Under the pieces are notes generated by a model, which did no database searches, was not told the origin of the DNA, and saw nothing but the letters and a program-made list of their open reading frames with translations. Positions 26,101 through 40,241 of a stretch of 64,000 nt of DNA are shown here, in pieces. The stretch lies in assembly GCA_037783545.1 (NCBI GenBank), contig JBBELK010000970.1, forward strand, positions 40,162 to 104,161. The letters are read 5' to 3'. The stretch's first letter is position 1, and each line of letters opens with the position of its first letter. Source of the DNA: Henricia sp. BOLD:AAB3569. Taxonomy: Eukaryota > Echinodermata > Asteroidea > Spinulosida > Echinasteridae. Made by a program: the position numbers and the translations under genes.

Positions 26101-27868
26101 GGCTGTCTGTACACTCCTCTTTGGTGTACTCCTGACTCGTGCGCATGCTCAGTCCTTCGGACTGTCGTTGACACTGCCCAGTTTGGGACGGGAATTTGGT
26201 CAAAGTGTGGTCCAAACGTCGGCAAATTTGGAGGTCGAAAAATTTTCCGACGAACTTCAAATTTTGCATGCTCCAAGCAATCTATATTGCGCACTTGTCC
26301 TAAAAAAATGACAGACTTTCGCCGGGAAATGGCAGAGAAATTTCAGAGTTTAGGGAAAACTGGGTTGGGGCTTCCTGACTGCTCCCGCAACCCGTGGCTG
26401 TCTGTACACTCCTCTTTGGTGTACTCCTGACTCGTGCGCATGCTCAGTCCTTCGGACTGTCGTTGACACTGCCCAGTTTGGGACGGGAATTTGGTCAAAG
26501 TGTGGTCCAAACGTCGGCAAATTTGGAGGTCGAAAAATTTTCCGACGAACTTCAAATTTTGCATGCTCCAAGCAATCTATATTGCGCACTTGTCCTAAAC
26601 AAATGACAGACTTTCGCCGGGAAATGGCAGAGAAATTTCAGAGTTTAGGGAAAACTGGGTTGGGGCTTCCTGACTGCTCCCGCAACCCGTGGCTGTCTGT
26701 ACACTCCTCTTTGGTGTACTCCTGACTCGTGCGCATGCTCAGTCCTTCGGACTGTCGTTGACACTGCCCAGTTTGGGACGGGAATTTGGTCAAAGTGTGG
26801 TCCAAACGTCGGCAAATTTGGAGGTCGAAAAATTTTCCGACGAACTTCAAATTTTGCATGCTCCGAGCAATCTATATTGCGCACTTGTCCTAAAAAAATG
26901 ACAGACTTTCGCCGGGAAATGGCAGAGAAATTTCAGAGTTTAGGGAAAACTGGGTTGGGGCTTCCTGACTGCTCCCGCAACCCGTGGCTGTCTGTACACT
27001 CCTCTTTGGTGTACTCCTGACTCGTGCGCATGCTCAGTCCTTCGGACTGTCGTTGACACTGCCCAGTTTGGGACGGGAATTTGGTCAAAGTGTGGTCCAA
27101 ACGTCGGCAAATTTGGAGGTCGAAAAATTTTCCGACGAACTTCAAATTTTGCATGCTCCAAGCAATCTATATTGCGCACTTGTCCTAAAAAAATGACAGA
27201 CTTTCGCCGGGAAATGGCAGAGAAATTTCAGAGTTTAGGGAAAACTGGGTTGGGGCTTCCTGACTGCTCCCGCAACCCGTGGCTGTCTGTACACTCCTAT
27301 TTGGTGTACTCCTGACTCGTGCGCATGCTCAGTCCTTCGGACTGTCGTTGACACTGCCCAGTTTGGGACGGGAATTTGGTCAAAGTGTGGTCCAAACGTC
27401 GGCAAATTTGGAGGTCGAAACATTTTCCGACGAACTTCAAATTTTGCATGCTCCAAGCAATCTATATTGCGCACTTGTCCTAAAAAAATGACAGACTTTC
27501 GCCGGGAAATGGCAGAGAAATTTCAGAGTTTAGGGAAAACTGGGTTGGGGCTTCCTGACTGCTCCCGCAACCCGTGGCTGTCTGTACACTCCTCTTTGGT
27601 GTACTCCTGACTCGTGCGCATGCTCAGTCCTTCGGACTGTCGTTGACACTGCCCAGTTTGGGACGGGAATTTGGTCAAAGTGTGGTCCAAACGTCGGCAA
27701 ATTTGGAGGTCGAAAAATTTTCCGACGAACTTCAAATTTTGCATGCTCCAAGCAATCTATATTGCGCACTTGTCCTAAAAAAATGACAGACTTTCGCCGG
27801 GAAATGGCAGAGAAATTTCAGAGTTTAGGGAAAACTGGGTTGGGGCTTCCTGACTGCTCCCGCAACCC
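23146..27868 (+). repeat. Near-consensus type A block
   Basis: The first unit (23146: GGTTGTCTG, GGCAATTTTGG, then CGAAGGGGAAATGG) repeats the unit at 16359, 6787 bp away. From 23737 the units are close to consensus with GAAAAATTT. Units at 23737 and 24623 are 296 bp because of an eight-A linker. GCTCCGAGC marks units at 25509, 25804 and 26689, consistent with a 4-unit (1180 bp) duplication. The unit at 27279 carries the only GAAACATTT allele here, with CTCCTATTTGG. The CCTAAACAAATG linker allele, common to the left, is last seen near 26600. Confidence 0.8.
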
Positions 27869-30800
27869 GTGGCTGTCTGTACACTCCTCTTTGGTGTACT
27901 CCTGACTCGTGCGCATGCTCAGTCCTTCGGACTGTCGTTGACACTGCCCAGTTTGGGACTGGAATTTGGTCAAAGTGTGGTCCAAACGTCGGCAAATTTG
28001 GAGGTCGAAAAATTTTCCGACAAACTTCAAATTTTGCATGCTCCAAGCAATCTATATTGCGCACTTGTCCTAAAAAAATGACAGACTTTCGCCGGGAAAT
28101 GGCAGAGAAATTTCAGAGTTTAGGGAAAACTGGGTTGGGGCTTCCTGACTGCTCCCGCAACCCGTGGCTGTCTGTACACTCCTCTTTGGTGTACTCCTGA
28201 CTCGTGCGCATGCTCAGTCCTTCGGACTGTCGTTGACACTGCCCAGTTTGGGACTGGAATTTGGTCAAAGTGTGGTCCAAACGTCGGCAAATTTGGAGGT
28301 CGAAAAATTTTCCGACGAACTTCAAATTTTGCATGCTCCAAGCAATCTATATTGCGCACTTGTCCTAAAAAAATGACAGACTTTCGCCGGGAAATGGCAG
28401 AGAAATTTCAGAGTTTAGGGAAAACTGGGTTGGGGCTTCCTGACTGCTCCCGCAACCCGTGGCTGTCTGTACACTCCTCTTTGGTGTACTCCTGACTCGT
28501 GCGCATGCTCAGTCCTTCGGACTGTCGTTGACACTGCCCAGTTTGGGACTGGAATTTGGTCAAAGTGTGGTCCAAACGTCGGCAAATTTGGAGGTCGAAA
28601 AATTTTCCGACGAACTTCAAATTTTGCATGCTCCAAGCAATCTATATTGCGCACTTGTCCTAAAAAAATTACAGACTTTCGCCGGGAAATGGCAGAGAAA
28701 TTTCAGAGTTTAGGGAAAACTGGGTTGGGGCTTCCTGACTGCTCCCGCAACCCGTGGCTGTCTGTACACTCCTCTTTGGTGTACTCCTGACTCGTGCGCA
28801 TGCTCAGTCCTTCGGACTGTCGTTGACACTGCTCAGTTTGGGACGGGAATTTGGTCAAAGTGTGGTCCAAACGTCGGCAAATTTGGAGGTCGAAAATTTT
28901 TTCGACGAACTTCAAATTTTGCATGCTCCAAGCAATCTATATTGCGCACTTGTCCTAAAAAAATGACAGACTTTCGCCGGGAAATGGCAGAGAAATTTCA
29001 GAGTTTAGGGAAAACTGGGTTGGGGCTTCCTGACTGCTCCCGCAACCCGTGGCTGTCTGTACACTCCTCTTTGGTGTACTCCTGACTCGTGCGCATGCTC
29101 AGTCCTTCGGACTGTCGTTGACACTGCCCAGTTTGGGACGGGAATTTGGTCAAAGTGTGGTCCAAACGTCGGCAAATTTGGAGGTCGAAAATTTTTCCGA
29201 CGAACTTCAAATTTTGCATGCTCCAAGCAATCTATATTGCGCACTTGTCCTAAAAAAATGACAGACTTTCGCCGGGAAATGGCAGAGAAATTTCAGAGTT
29301 TAGGGAAAACTGGGTTGGGGTTTCCTGACTGCTCCCGCAACCCGTGGCTGTCTGTACACTCCTCTTTGGTGTACTCCTGACTCGTGCGCATGCTCAGTCC
29401 TTCGGACTGTCGTTGACACTGCCCAGTTTGGGACGGGAATTTGGTCAAAGTGTGGTCCAAACGTCGGCAAATTTGGAGGTCGAACAATTTTCCGACGAAC
29501 TTCAAATTTTGCATGCTCCAAGCAATCTATATTGCGCACTTGTCCTAAATAAATGACAGACTTTCGCCGGGAAATGGCAGAGAAATTTCAGAGTTTAGGG
29601 AAAACTGGGTTGGGGCTTCCTGACTGCTCCCGCAACCCGTGGCTGTCTGTACACTCCTCTTTGGTGTACTCCTGACTCGTGCGCATGCTCAGTCCTTCGG
29701 ACTGTCGTTGACACTGCCCAGTTTGGGACTGGAATTTGGTCAAAGTGTGGTCCAAACGTCGGCAAATTTGGAGGTCGAAAAATTTTCCGACGATCTTCAA
29801 ATTTTGCATGCTCCAAGCAATCTATATTGCGCACTTGTCCTAAAAAAATGACAGACTTTCGCCGGGAAATGGCAGAGAAATTTCAGAGTTTAGGGAAAAC
29901 TAGGTTGGGGCTTCCTGACTGCTCCCGCAACCCGTGGCTGTCTGTACACTCCTCATTGGTGTACTCCTGACTCGTGCGCATGCTCAGTCCTTCGGACTGT
30001 CGTTGACACTGCCCAGTTTGGGACGGGAATTTGGTCAAAGTGTGGTCCAAACGTCGGCAAATTTGGAGGTCGAAAAATTTTCCGACGAACTTCAAATTTT
30101 GCATGCTCCAAGCAATCTATATTGCGCACTTGTCCTAAAAAAATGACAGACTTTCGCCTGGAAATGGCAGAGAAATTTCAGAGTTTAGGGAAAACTGGGT
30201 TGGGGCTTCCTGACTGCTCCCGCAACCCGTGGCTGTCTGTACACTCCTCTTTGGTGTACTCCTGACTCGTGCGCATGCTCAGTCCTTCGGACTGTCGTTG
30301 ACACTGCCCAGTTTGGGACGGGAATTTGGTCAAAGTGTGGTCCAAACGTCGGCAAATTTGGAGGTCGAAAAATTTTCCGACGAACTTCAAATGTTGCATG
30401 CTCCAAGCAATCTATATTGCGCACTTGTCCTAAAAAAATGACAGACTTTCGCCGGGAAATGGCAGAGAAATTTCAGAGTTTAGGGAAAACTGGGTTGGGG
30501 CTTCCTGACTGCTCCCGCAACCCGTGGCTGTCTGTACACTCCTCTTTGGTGTACTCCTGACTCGTGCGCATGCTCAGTCCTTCGGACTGTCGTTGACACT
30601 GCCCAGTTTGGGACGGGAATTTGGTCAAAGTGTGGTCCAAACGTCGGCAAATTTGGAGGTCGAAAAATTTTCCGACAAACTTCAAATTTTGCATGCTCCA
30701 AGCAATCTATATTGCGCACTTGTCCTAAAAAAATGACAGACTTTCGCCGGGAAATGGCAGAGAAATTTCAGAGTTTAGGGAAAACTGGGTTGGGGCTTCC

Positions 30801-33800
30801 TGACTGCTCCCGCAACCCGTGGCTGTCTGTACACTCCTCTTTGGTGTACTCCTGACTCGTGCGCATGCTCAGTCCTTCGGACTGTCGTTGACACTGCCCA
30901 GTTTGGGACTGGAATTTGGTCAAAGTGTGGTCCAAACGTCGGCAAATTTGGAGGTCGAAAAATTTTCCGACAAACTTCAAATTTTGCATGCTCCAAGCAA
31001 TCTATATTGCGCACTTGTCCTAAAAAAATGACAGACTTTCGCCGGGAAATGGCAGAGAAATTTCAGAGTTTAGGGAAAACTGGGTTGGGGCTTCCTGACT
31101 GCTCCCGCAACCCGTGGCTGTCTGTACACTCCTCTTTGGTGTACTCCTGACTCGTGCGCATGATCAGTCCTTCGGACTGTCGTTGACACTGCCCAGTTTG
31201 GGACTGGAATTTGGTCAAAGTGTGGTCCAAACGTCGGCAAATTTGGAGGTCGAAAAATTTTCCGACGAACTTCAAATTTTGCATGCTCCAAGCAATCTAT
31301 ATTGCGCACTTGTCCTAAAAAAATGACAGACTTTCGCCGGGAAATGGCAGAGAAATTTCAGAGTTTAGGGAAAACTGGGTTGGGGCTTCCTGACTGCTCC
31401 CGCAACCCGTGGCTGTCTGTACACTCCTCTTTGGTGTACTCCTGACTCGTGCGCATGCTCAGTCCTTCGGACTGTCGTTGACACTGCTCAGTTTGGGACT
31501 GGAATTTGGTCAAAGTGTGGTCCAAACGTCGGCAAATTTGGAGGTCGAAAAATTTTTCGACGAACTTCAAATTTTGCATGCTCCAAGCAATCTATATTGC
31601 GCACTTGTCCTAAAAAAATGACAGACTTTCGCCGGGAAATGGCAGAGAAATTTCAGAGTTTAGGGAAAACTGGGTTGGGGCTTCCTGACTGCTCCCGCAA
31701 CCCGTGGCTGTCTGTACACTCCTCTTTGGTGTACTCCTGACTCGTGCGCATGCTCAGTCCTTCGGACTGTCGTTGACACTGCCCAGTTTGGGACGGGAAT
31801 TTGGTCAAAGTGTGGTCCAAACGTCGGCAAATTTGGAGGTCGAAAAATTTTCCGACGAACTTCAAATTTTGCATGCTCCAAGCAATCTATATTGCGCACT
31901 TGTCCTAAAAAAATGACAGACTTTCGCCGGGAAATGGCAGAGAAATTTCAGAGTTTAGGGAAAACTGGGTTGGGGTTTCCTGACTGCTCCCGCAACCCGT
32001 GGCTGTCTGTACACTCCTCTTTGGTGTACTCCTGACTCGTGCGCATGCTCAGTCCTTCGGACTGTCGTTGACACTGCCCAGTTTGGGACGGGAATTTGGT
32101 CAAAGTGTGGTCCAAACGTCGGCAAATTTGGAGGTCGAACAATTTTCCGACGAACTTCAAATTTTGCATGCTCCAAGCAATCTATATTGCGCACTTGTCC
32201 TAAAAAAATGACAGACTTTCGCCGGGAAATGGCAGAGAAATTTCAGAGTTTAGGGAAAACTGGGTTGGGGCTTCCTGACTGCTCCCGCAACCCGTGGCTG
32301 TCTGTACACTCCTCTTTGGTGTACTCCTGACTCGTGCGCATGCTCAGTCCTTCGGACTGTCGTTGACACTGCCCAGTTTGGGACTGGAATTTGGTCAAAG
32401 TGTGGTCCAAACGTCGGCAAATTTGGAGGTCGAAAAATTTTCCGACGATCTTCAAATTTTGCATGCTCCAAGCAATCTATATTGCGCACTTGTCCTAAAA
32501 AAATGACAGACTTTCGCCGGGAAATTGCAGAGAAATTTCAGAGTTTAGGGAAAACTAGGTTGGGGCTTCCTGACTGCTCCCGCAACCCGTGGCTGTCTGT
32601 ACACTCCTCATTGGTGTACTCCTGACTCGTGCGCATGCTCAGTCCTTCGGACTGTCGTTGACACTGCCCAGTTTGGGACGGGAATTTGGTCAAAGTGTGG
32701 TCCAAACGTCGGCAAATTTGGAGGTCGAAAAATTTTCCGACGAACTTCAAATTTTGCATGCTCCAAGCAATCTATATTGCGCACTTGTCCTAAAAAAATG
32801 ACAGACTTTCGCCTGGAAATGGCAGAGAAATTTCAGAGTTTAGGGAAAACTGGGTTGGGGCTTCCTGACTGCTCCCGCAACCCGTGGCTGTATGTACACT
32901 CCTCTTTGGTGTACTCCTGACTCGTGCGCATGCTCAGTCCTTCGGACTGTCGTTGACACTGCCCAGTTTAGGACGGGAATTTGGTCAAAGTGTGGTCCAA
33001 ACGTCGGCAAATTTGGAGGTCGAAAAATTTTCCGACGAACTTCAAATTTTGCATGCTCCAAGCAATCTATATTGCGCACTTGTCCTAAAAAAATGACAGA
33101 CTTTCGCCGGGAAATGGCAGAGAAATTTCAGAGTTTAGGGAAAACTGGGTTGGGGTTTCCTGACTGCTCCCGCAACCCGTGGCTGTCTGTACACTCCTCT
33201 TTGGTGTACTCCTGACTCGTGCGCATGCTCAGTCCTTCGGACTGTCGTTGACACTGCCCAGTTTGGGACGGGAATTTGGTCAAAGTGTGGTCCAAACGTC
33301 GGCAAATTTGGAGGTCGAACAATTTTCCGACGAACTTCAAATTTTGCATGCTCCAAGCAATCTATATTGCGCACTTGTCCTAAAAAAATGACAGACTTTC
33401 GCCGGGAAATGGCAGAGAAATTTCAGAGTTTAGGGAAAACTGGGTTGGGGCTTCCTGACTGCTCCCGCAACCCGTGGCTGTCTGTACACTCCTCTTTGGT
33501 GTACTCCTGACTCGTGCGCATGCTCAGTCCTTCGGACTGTCGTTGACACTGCCCAGTTTGGGACTGGAATTTGGTCAAAGTGTGGTCCAAACGTCGGCAA
33601 ATTTGGAGGTCGAAAAATTTTCCGACGATCTTCAAATTTTGCATGCTCCAAGCAATCTATATTGCCCACTTGTCCTAAAAAAATGACAGACTTTCGCCGG
33701 GAAATGGCAGAGAAATTTTAGAGTTTAGGGAAAACTAGGTTGGGGCTTCCTGACTGCTCCCGCAACCCGTGGCTGTCTGTACACTCCTCATTGGTGTACT

Positions 33801-36800
33801 CCTGACTCGTGCGCATGCTCAGTCCTTCGGACTGTCGTTGACACTGCCCAGTTTGGGACGGGAATTTGGTCAAAGTGTGGTCCAAACGTCGGCAAATTTG
33901 GAGGTCGAAAAATTTTCCGACGAACTTCAAATTTTGCATGCTCCAAGCAATCTATATTGCGCACTTGTCCTAAAAAAATGACAGACTTTCGCCTGGAAAT
34001 GGCAGAGAAATTTCAGAGTTTAGGGAAAACTGGGTTGGGGCTTCCTGACTGCTCCCGCAACCCGTGGCTGTCTGTACACTCCTCTTTGGTGTACTCCTGA
34101 CTCGTGCGCATGCTCAGTCCTTCGGACTGTCGTTGACACTGCCCAGTTTGGGACTGGAATTTGGTCAAAGTGTGGTCCAAACGTCGGCAAATTTGGAGGT
34201 CGAAAAATTTTCCGACAAACTTCAAATTTTGCATGCTCCAAGCAATCTATATTGCGCACTTGTCCTAAAAAAATGACAGACTTTCGCCGGGAAATGGCAG
34301 AGAAATTTCAGAGTTTAGGGAAAACTGGGTTGGGGCTTCCTGACTGCTCCCGCAACCCGTGGCTGTCTGTATACTCCTCTTTGGTGTACTCCTGACTCGT
34401 GCGCATGATCAGTCCTTCGGACTGTCGTTGACACTGCCCAGTTTGGGACTGGAATTTGGTCAAAGTGTGGTCCAAACGTCGGCAAATTTGGAGGTCGAAA
34501 AATTTTCCGACGAACTTCAAATTTTGCATGCTCCAAGCAATCTATATTGCGCACTTGTCCTAAAAAAATGACAGACTTTCGCCGGGAAATGGCAGAGAAA
34601 TTTCAGAGTTTAGGGAAAACTGGGTTGGGGCTTCCTGACTGCTCCCGCAACCCGTGGCTGTCTGTACACTCCTCTTTGGTGTACTCCTGACTCGTGCGCA
34701 TGCTCAGTCCTTCGGACTGTCGTTGACACTGCTCAGTTTGGGACTGGAATTTGGTCAAAGTGTGGTCCAAACGTCGGCAAATTTGGAGGTCGAAAAATTT
34801 GTCGACGAACTTCAAATTTTGCATGCTCCAAGCAATCTATATTGCGCACTTGTCCTAAAAAAATGACAGACTTTCGCCGGGAAATGGCAGAGAAATTTCA
34901 GAGTTTAGGGAAAACTGGGTTGGGGCTTCCTGACTGCTCCCGCAACCCGTGGCTGTCTGTACACTCCTCTTTGGTGTACTCCTGACTCGTGCGCATGCTC
35001 AGTCCTTCGGACTGTCGTTGACACTGCCCAGTTTGGGACGGGAATTTGGTCAAAGTGTGGTCCAAACGTCGGCAAATTTGGAGGTCGAAAAATTTTCCGA
35101 CGAACTTCAAATTTTGCATGCTCCAAGCAATCTATATTGCGCACTTGTCCTAAAAAAATGACAGACTTTCGCCGGGAAATGGCAGAGAAATTTCAGAGTT
35201 TAGGGAAAACTGGGTTGGGGTTTCCTGACTGCTCCCGCAACCCGTGGCTGTCTGTACACTCCTCTTTGGTGTACTCCTGACTCGTGCGCATGCTCAGTCC
35301 TTCGGACTGTCGTTGACACTGCCCAGTTTGGGACGGGAATTTGGTCAAAGTGTGGTCCAAACGTCGGAAAATTTGGAGGTCGAACAATTTTCCGACGAAC
35401 TTCAAATTTTGCATGCTCCAAGCAATCTATATTGCGCACTTGTCCTAAAAAAATGACAGACTTTCGCCGGGAAATGGCAGAGAAATTTCAGAGTTTAGGG
35501 AAAACTGGGTTGGGGCTTCCTGATTGCTCCCGCAACCCGTGGCTGTCTGTACACTCCTCTTTGGTGTACTCCTGACTCGTGCGCATGCTCAGTCCTTCGG
35601 ACTGTCGTTGACACTGCCCAGTTTGGGACTGGAATTTGGTCAAAGTGTGGTCCAAACGTCGGCAAATTTGGAGGTCGAAAAATTTTCCGACGATCTTCAA
35701 ATTTTGCATGCTCCAAGCAATCTATATTGCGCACTTGTCCTAAAAAAATGACAGACTTTCGCCGGGAAATTGCAGAGAAATTTCAGAGTTTAGGGAAAAC
35801 TAGGTTGGGGCTTCCTGACTGCTCCCGCAACCCGTGGCTGTCTGTACACTCCTCATTGGTGTACTCCTGACTCGTGCGCATGCTCAGTCCTTCGGACTGT
35901 CGTTGACACTGCCCAGTTTGGGACGGGAATTTGGTCAAAGTGTGGTCCAAACGTCGGCAAATTTGGAGGTCGAAAAATTTTCCGACGAACTTCAAATTTT
36001 GCATGCTCCAAGCAATCTATATTGCGCACTTGTCCTAAAAAAATGACAGACTTTCGCCTGGAAATGGCAGAGAAATTTCAGAGTTTAGGGAAAACTGGGT
36101 TGGGGCTTCCTGACTGCTCCCGCAACCCGTGGCTGTCTGTACACTCCTCTTTGGTGTACTCCTGACTCGTGCGCATGCTCAGTCCTTCGGACTGTCGTTG
36201 ACACTGCCCAGTTTGGGACGGGAATTTGGTCAAAGTGTGGTCCAAACGTCGGCAAATTTGGAGGTCGAAAAATTTTCCGACGAACTTCAAATTTTGCATG
36301 CTCCAAGCAATCTATATTGCGCACTTGTCCTAAAAAAATGACAGACTTTCGCCGGGAAATGGCAGAGAAATTTCAGAGTTTAGGGAAAACTGGGTTGGGG
36401 TTTCCTGACTGCTCCCGCAACCCGTGGCTGTCTGTACACTCCTCTTTGGTGTACTCCTGACTCGTGCGCATGCTCAGTCCTTCGGACTGTCGTTGACACT
36501 GCCCAGTTTGGGACGGGAATTTGGTCAAAGTGTGGTCCAAACGTCGGCAAATTTGGAGGTCGAACAATTTTCCGACGAACTTCAAATTTTGCATGCTCCA
36601 AGCAATCTATATTGCGCACTTGTCCTAAAAAAATGACAGACTTTCGCCGGGAAATGGCAGAGAAATTTCAGAGTTTAGGGAAAACTGGGTTGGGGCTTCC
36701 TGACTGCTCCCGCAACCCGTGGCTGTCTGTACACTCCTCTTTGGTGTACTCCTGACTCGTGCGCATGCTCAGTCCTTCGGACTGTCGTTGACACTGCCCA

Positions 36801-38784
36801 GTTTGGGACTGGAATTTGGTCAAAGTGTGGTCCAAACGTCGGCAAATTTGGAGGTCGAAACATTTTCCGACGATCTTCAAATTTTGCATGCTCCAAGCAA
36901 TCTATATTGCGCACTTGTCCTAAAAAAATGACAGACTTTCGCCGGGAAATGGCAGAGAAATTTCAGAGTTTAGGGAAAACTAGGTTGGGGCTTCCTGACT
37001 GCTCCCGCAACCCGTGGCTGTCTGTACACTCCTCATTGGTGTACTCCTGACTCGTGCGCATGCTCAGTCCTTCGGACTGTCGTTGACACTGCCCAGTTTG
37101 GGACGGGAATTTGGTCAAAGTGTGGTCCAAACGTCGGCAAATTTGGAGGTCGAAAAATTTTCCGACGAACTTCAAATTTTGCATGCTCCAAGCAATCTAT
37201 ATTGCGCACTTGTCCTAAAAAAATGACAGACTTTCGCCTGGAAATGGCAGAGAAATTTCAGAGTTTAGGGAAAACTGGGTTGGGGCTTCCTGACTGCTCC
37301 CGCAACCCGTGGCTGTCTGTACACTCCTCTTTGGTGTACTCCTGACTCGTGCGCATGCTCAGTCCTTCGGACTGTCGTTGACACTGCCCAGTTTGGGACG
37401 GGAATTTGGTCAAAGTGTGGTCCAAACGTCGGCAAATTTGGAGGTCGAAAAATTTTCCGACGAACTTCAAATGTTGCATGCTCCAAGCAATCTATATTGC
37501 GCACTTGTCCTAAAAAAATGACAGACTTTCGCCGGGAAATTGCAGAGAAATTTCAGAGTTTAGGGAAAACTGGGTTGGGGCTTCCTGACTGCTCCCGCAA
37601 CCCGTGGCTGTCTGTACACTCCTCTTTGGTGTACTCCTGACTCGTGCGCATGCTCAGTCCTTCGGACTGTCGTTGACACTGCCCAGTTTGGGACGGGAAT
37701 TTGGTCAAAGTGTGGTCCAAACGTCGGCAAATTTGGAGGTCGAAAAATTTTCCGACGAACTTCAAATTTTGCATGCTCCAAGCAATCTATATTGCGCACT
37801 TGTCCTAAAAAAATGACAGACTTTCGCCGGGAAATGGCAGAGAAATTTCAGAGTTTAGGGAAAACTGGGTTGGGGCTTCCTGACTGCTCCCGCAACCCGT
37901 GGCTGTCTGTACACTCCTCTTTGGTGTACTCCTGACTCGTGCGCATGCTCAGTCCTTCGGACTGTCGTTGACACTGCCCAGTTTGGGACTGGAATTTGGT
38001 CAAAGTGTGGTCCAAACGTCGGCAAATTTGGAGGTCGAAAAATTTTCCGACGAACTTCAAATTTTGCATGCTCCAAGCAATCTATATTGCGCACTTGTCC
38101 TAAAAAAATGACAGACTTTCGCCGGGAAATGGCAGAGAAATTTCAGAGTTTAGGGAAAACTGGGTTGGGGCTTCCTGACTGCTCCCGCAACCCGTGGCTG
38201 TATGTACACTCCTCTTTGGTGTACTCCTGAATCGTGCGCATGCTCAGTCCTTCGGACTGTCGTTGACACTGCCCAGTTTGGGACGGGAATTTGGTCAAAG
38301 TGTGGTCCAAACGTCGGCAAATTTGGAGGTCGAAAAATTTTCCGACGAACTTCAAATTTTGCATGCTCCAAGCAATCTATATTGCGCACTTGTCCTAAAA
38401 AAATGACAGACTTTCGCCGGGAAATGGCAGAGAAATTTCAGAGTTTAGGGAAAACTGGGTTGGGGCTTCCTGACTGCTCCCGCAACCCGTGGCTGTCTGT
38501 ACACTCCTCTTTGGTGTACTCCTGACTCGTGCGCATGCTCAGTCCTTCGGACTGTCGTTGACACTGCCCAGTTTGGGACTGGAATTTGGTCAAAGTGTGG
38601 TCCAAACGTCGGCAAATTTGGAGGTCGAAAAATTTTCCGACGATCTTCAAATTTTGCATGCTCCAAGCAATCTATATTGCGCACTTGTCCTAAAAAAAAT
38701 GACAGACTTTCGCCGGGAAATGGCAGAGAAATTTCAGAGTTTAGGGAAAACTGGGTTGGGGCTTCCTGACTGCTCCCGCAACCC
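27869..38784 (+). repeat. GGACTGG-rich domain built around a 4-unit cassette
   Basis: Many units carry GGACTGGAATT in place of GGACGGGAATT. A cassette of four marked units recurs: (i) GGGGTTTCCTGAC with GAACAATTT; (ii) GGACTGG with CGACGATCTTC; (iii) AAAACTAGGTTGG with CTCCTCATTGG; (iv) preceded by CGCCTGGAAATGG. Cassettes start at 29344, 31999, 33179, 35244 and 36424, each 1180 bp. Between some of them lies a run with CGACAAACTTC, GCATGATCAG and GCTCAGTTTGGGACTGG units (30819-31703 and 34064-34948, 3245 bp apart). Tandem cassette pairs (31999/33179 and 35244/36424) sit 11 units apart, so the pair itself was probably duplicated. Confidence 0.82.
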
Positions 38785-40241
38785 GTGGCTGTCTGTACAC
38801 TCCTCTTTGGTGTACTCCTGACTCGTGCGCATGCTCAGTCCTTCGGACTGTCGTTGACACTGCCCAGTTTTGGACGGGAATTTGGTCAAAGTGTGGTCCA
38901 AACGTCGGCAAATTTGGAGGTCGAAAAATTTTCTGACGAACTTCAAATTTTGCATGCTCCAAGCAATCTATATTGCGCACTTGTCCTAAAAAAAATGACA
39001 GACTTTCGCCGGGAAATGGCAGAGAAATTTCAGAGTTTAGGGAAAACTGGGTTGGGGCTTCCTGACTGCTCCCGCAACCCGTGGCTGTCTGTACACTCCT
39101 CTTTGGTGTACTCCTGACTCGTGCGCATGCTCAGTCCTTCGGACTGTCGTTGACACTGCCCAGTTTGGGACGGGAATTTGGTCAAAGTGTGGTCCAAACG
39201 TCGGCAAATTTGGAGGTCGAAAAATTTTCCGACGAACTTCAAATTTTGCATGCTCCAAGCAATCTATATTGCGCACTTGTCCTAAAAAAATGACAGACTT
39301 TCGCCGGGAAATGGCAGAGAAATTTCAGAGTTTAGGGAAAACTGGGTTGGGGCTTCCTGACTGCTCCCGCAACCCGTGGCTGTCTGTACACTCCTCTTTG
39401 GTGTACTCCTGACTCGTGCGCATGCTCAGTCCTTCGGACTGTCGTTGACACTTCCCAGTTTGGGACGGGAATTTGGTCAAAGTGTGGTCCAAACGTCGGC
39501 AAATTTGGAGGTCGAAAAATTTTCCGACGAACTTCAAATTTTGCATGCTCCAAGCAATCTATATTGCGCACTTGTCCTAAAAAAATGACAGACTTTCGCC
39601 GGGAAACGGCAGAGAAATTTCAGAGTTTAGGGAAAACTGGGTTGGGGCTTCCTGACTGCTCCCGCAACCCGTGGCTGTCTGTACACTCCTCTTTGGTGTA
39701 CTCCTGACTCGTGCGCATGCTCAGTCCTTCGGACTGTCGTTGACACTGCCCAGTTTGGGACGGGAATTTTGTCAAAGTGTGGTCCAAACGTCGGCAAATT
39801 TGGAGGTCGAAAAATTTTCCGACGAACTTCAAATTTTGCATGCTCCAAGCAATCTATATTGCGCACTTGTCCTAAAAAAATGACAGACTTTCGCCGGGAA
39901 ATGGCAGAAAAATTTCAGAGTTTAGGGAAAACTGGGTTGGGGCTTCCTGACTGCTCCCGCAACCCGTGGCTGTCTGTACACTCCTCTTTGGTGTACTCCT
40001 GACTCGTGCGCATGCTCAGTCCTTCGGACTGTCGTTGACACTGCCCAGTTTGGGACGGGAATTTTGTCAAAGTGTGGTCCAAACGTCGGCAAATTTGGAG
40101 GTCGAAAAATTTTGCATGCTCCAAGCAATCTATATTGCGCACTTGTCCTAACAAAATGACAGACTTTCGCCGGGAAATGGCAGAGAAATTTCAGAGTTTA
40201 GGGAAAACTGGGTTGGGGCTTCCTGACTGCTCCCGCAACCC
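38785..40241 (+). repeat. Short block with precursor-like units of the right-hand HOR
   Basis: The unit at 38785 carries CAGTTTTGGACGGG and TTTTCTGACG. Units at 39671 and 39966 carry GGAATTTTGTC, and the latter is also 276 bp long. These alleles reappear in a fixed order at 48.8-57 kb, which makes this stretch a possible source or an early copy of that HOR. Units at 38489 and 38785 are 296 bp through eight-A linkers. GAAACGGCAG precedes the unit at 39671. Confidence 0.7.
39966..40241 (+). repeat. 276-bp deleted monomer (1 of 5)
   Basis: This unit lacks the 19 bases CCGACGAACTTCAAATTTT, so GAAAAATTTT joins directly to GCATGCTCC. The deleted segment is bounded by AAATTTT on both sides in the full unit, which is a microhomology or slippage signature. 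Unlike the four right-hand examples, this unit also carries GGAATTTTGTC. Confidence 0.85.
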
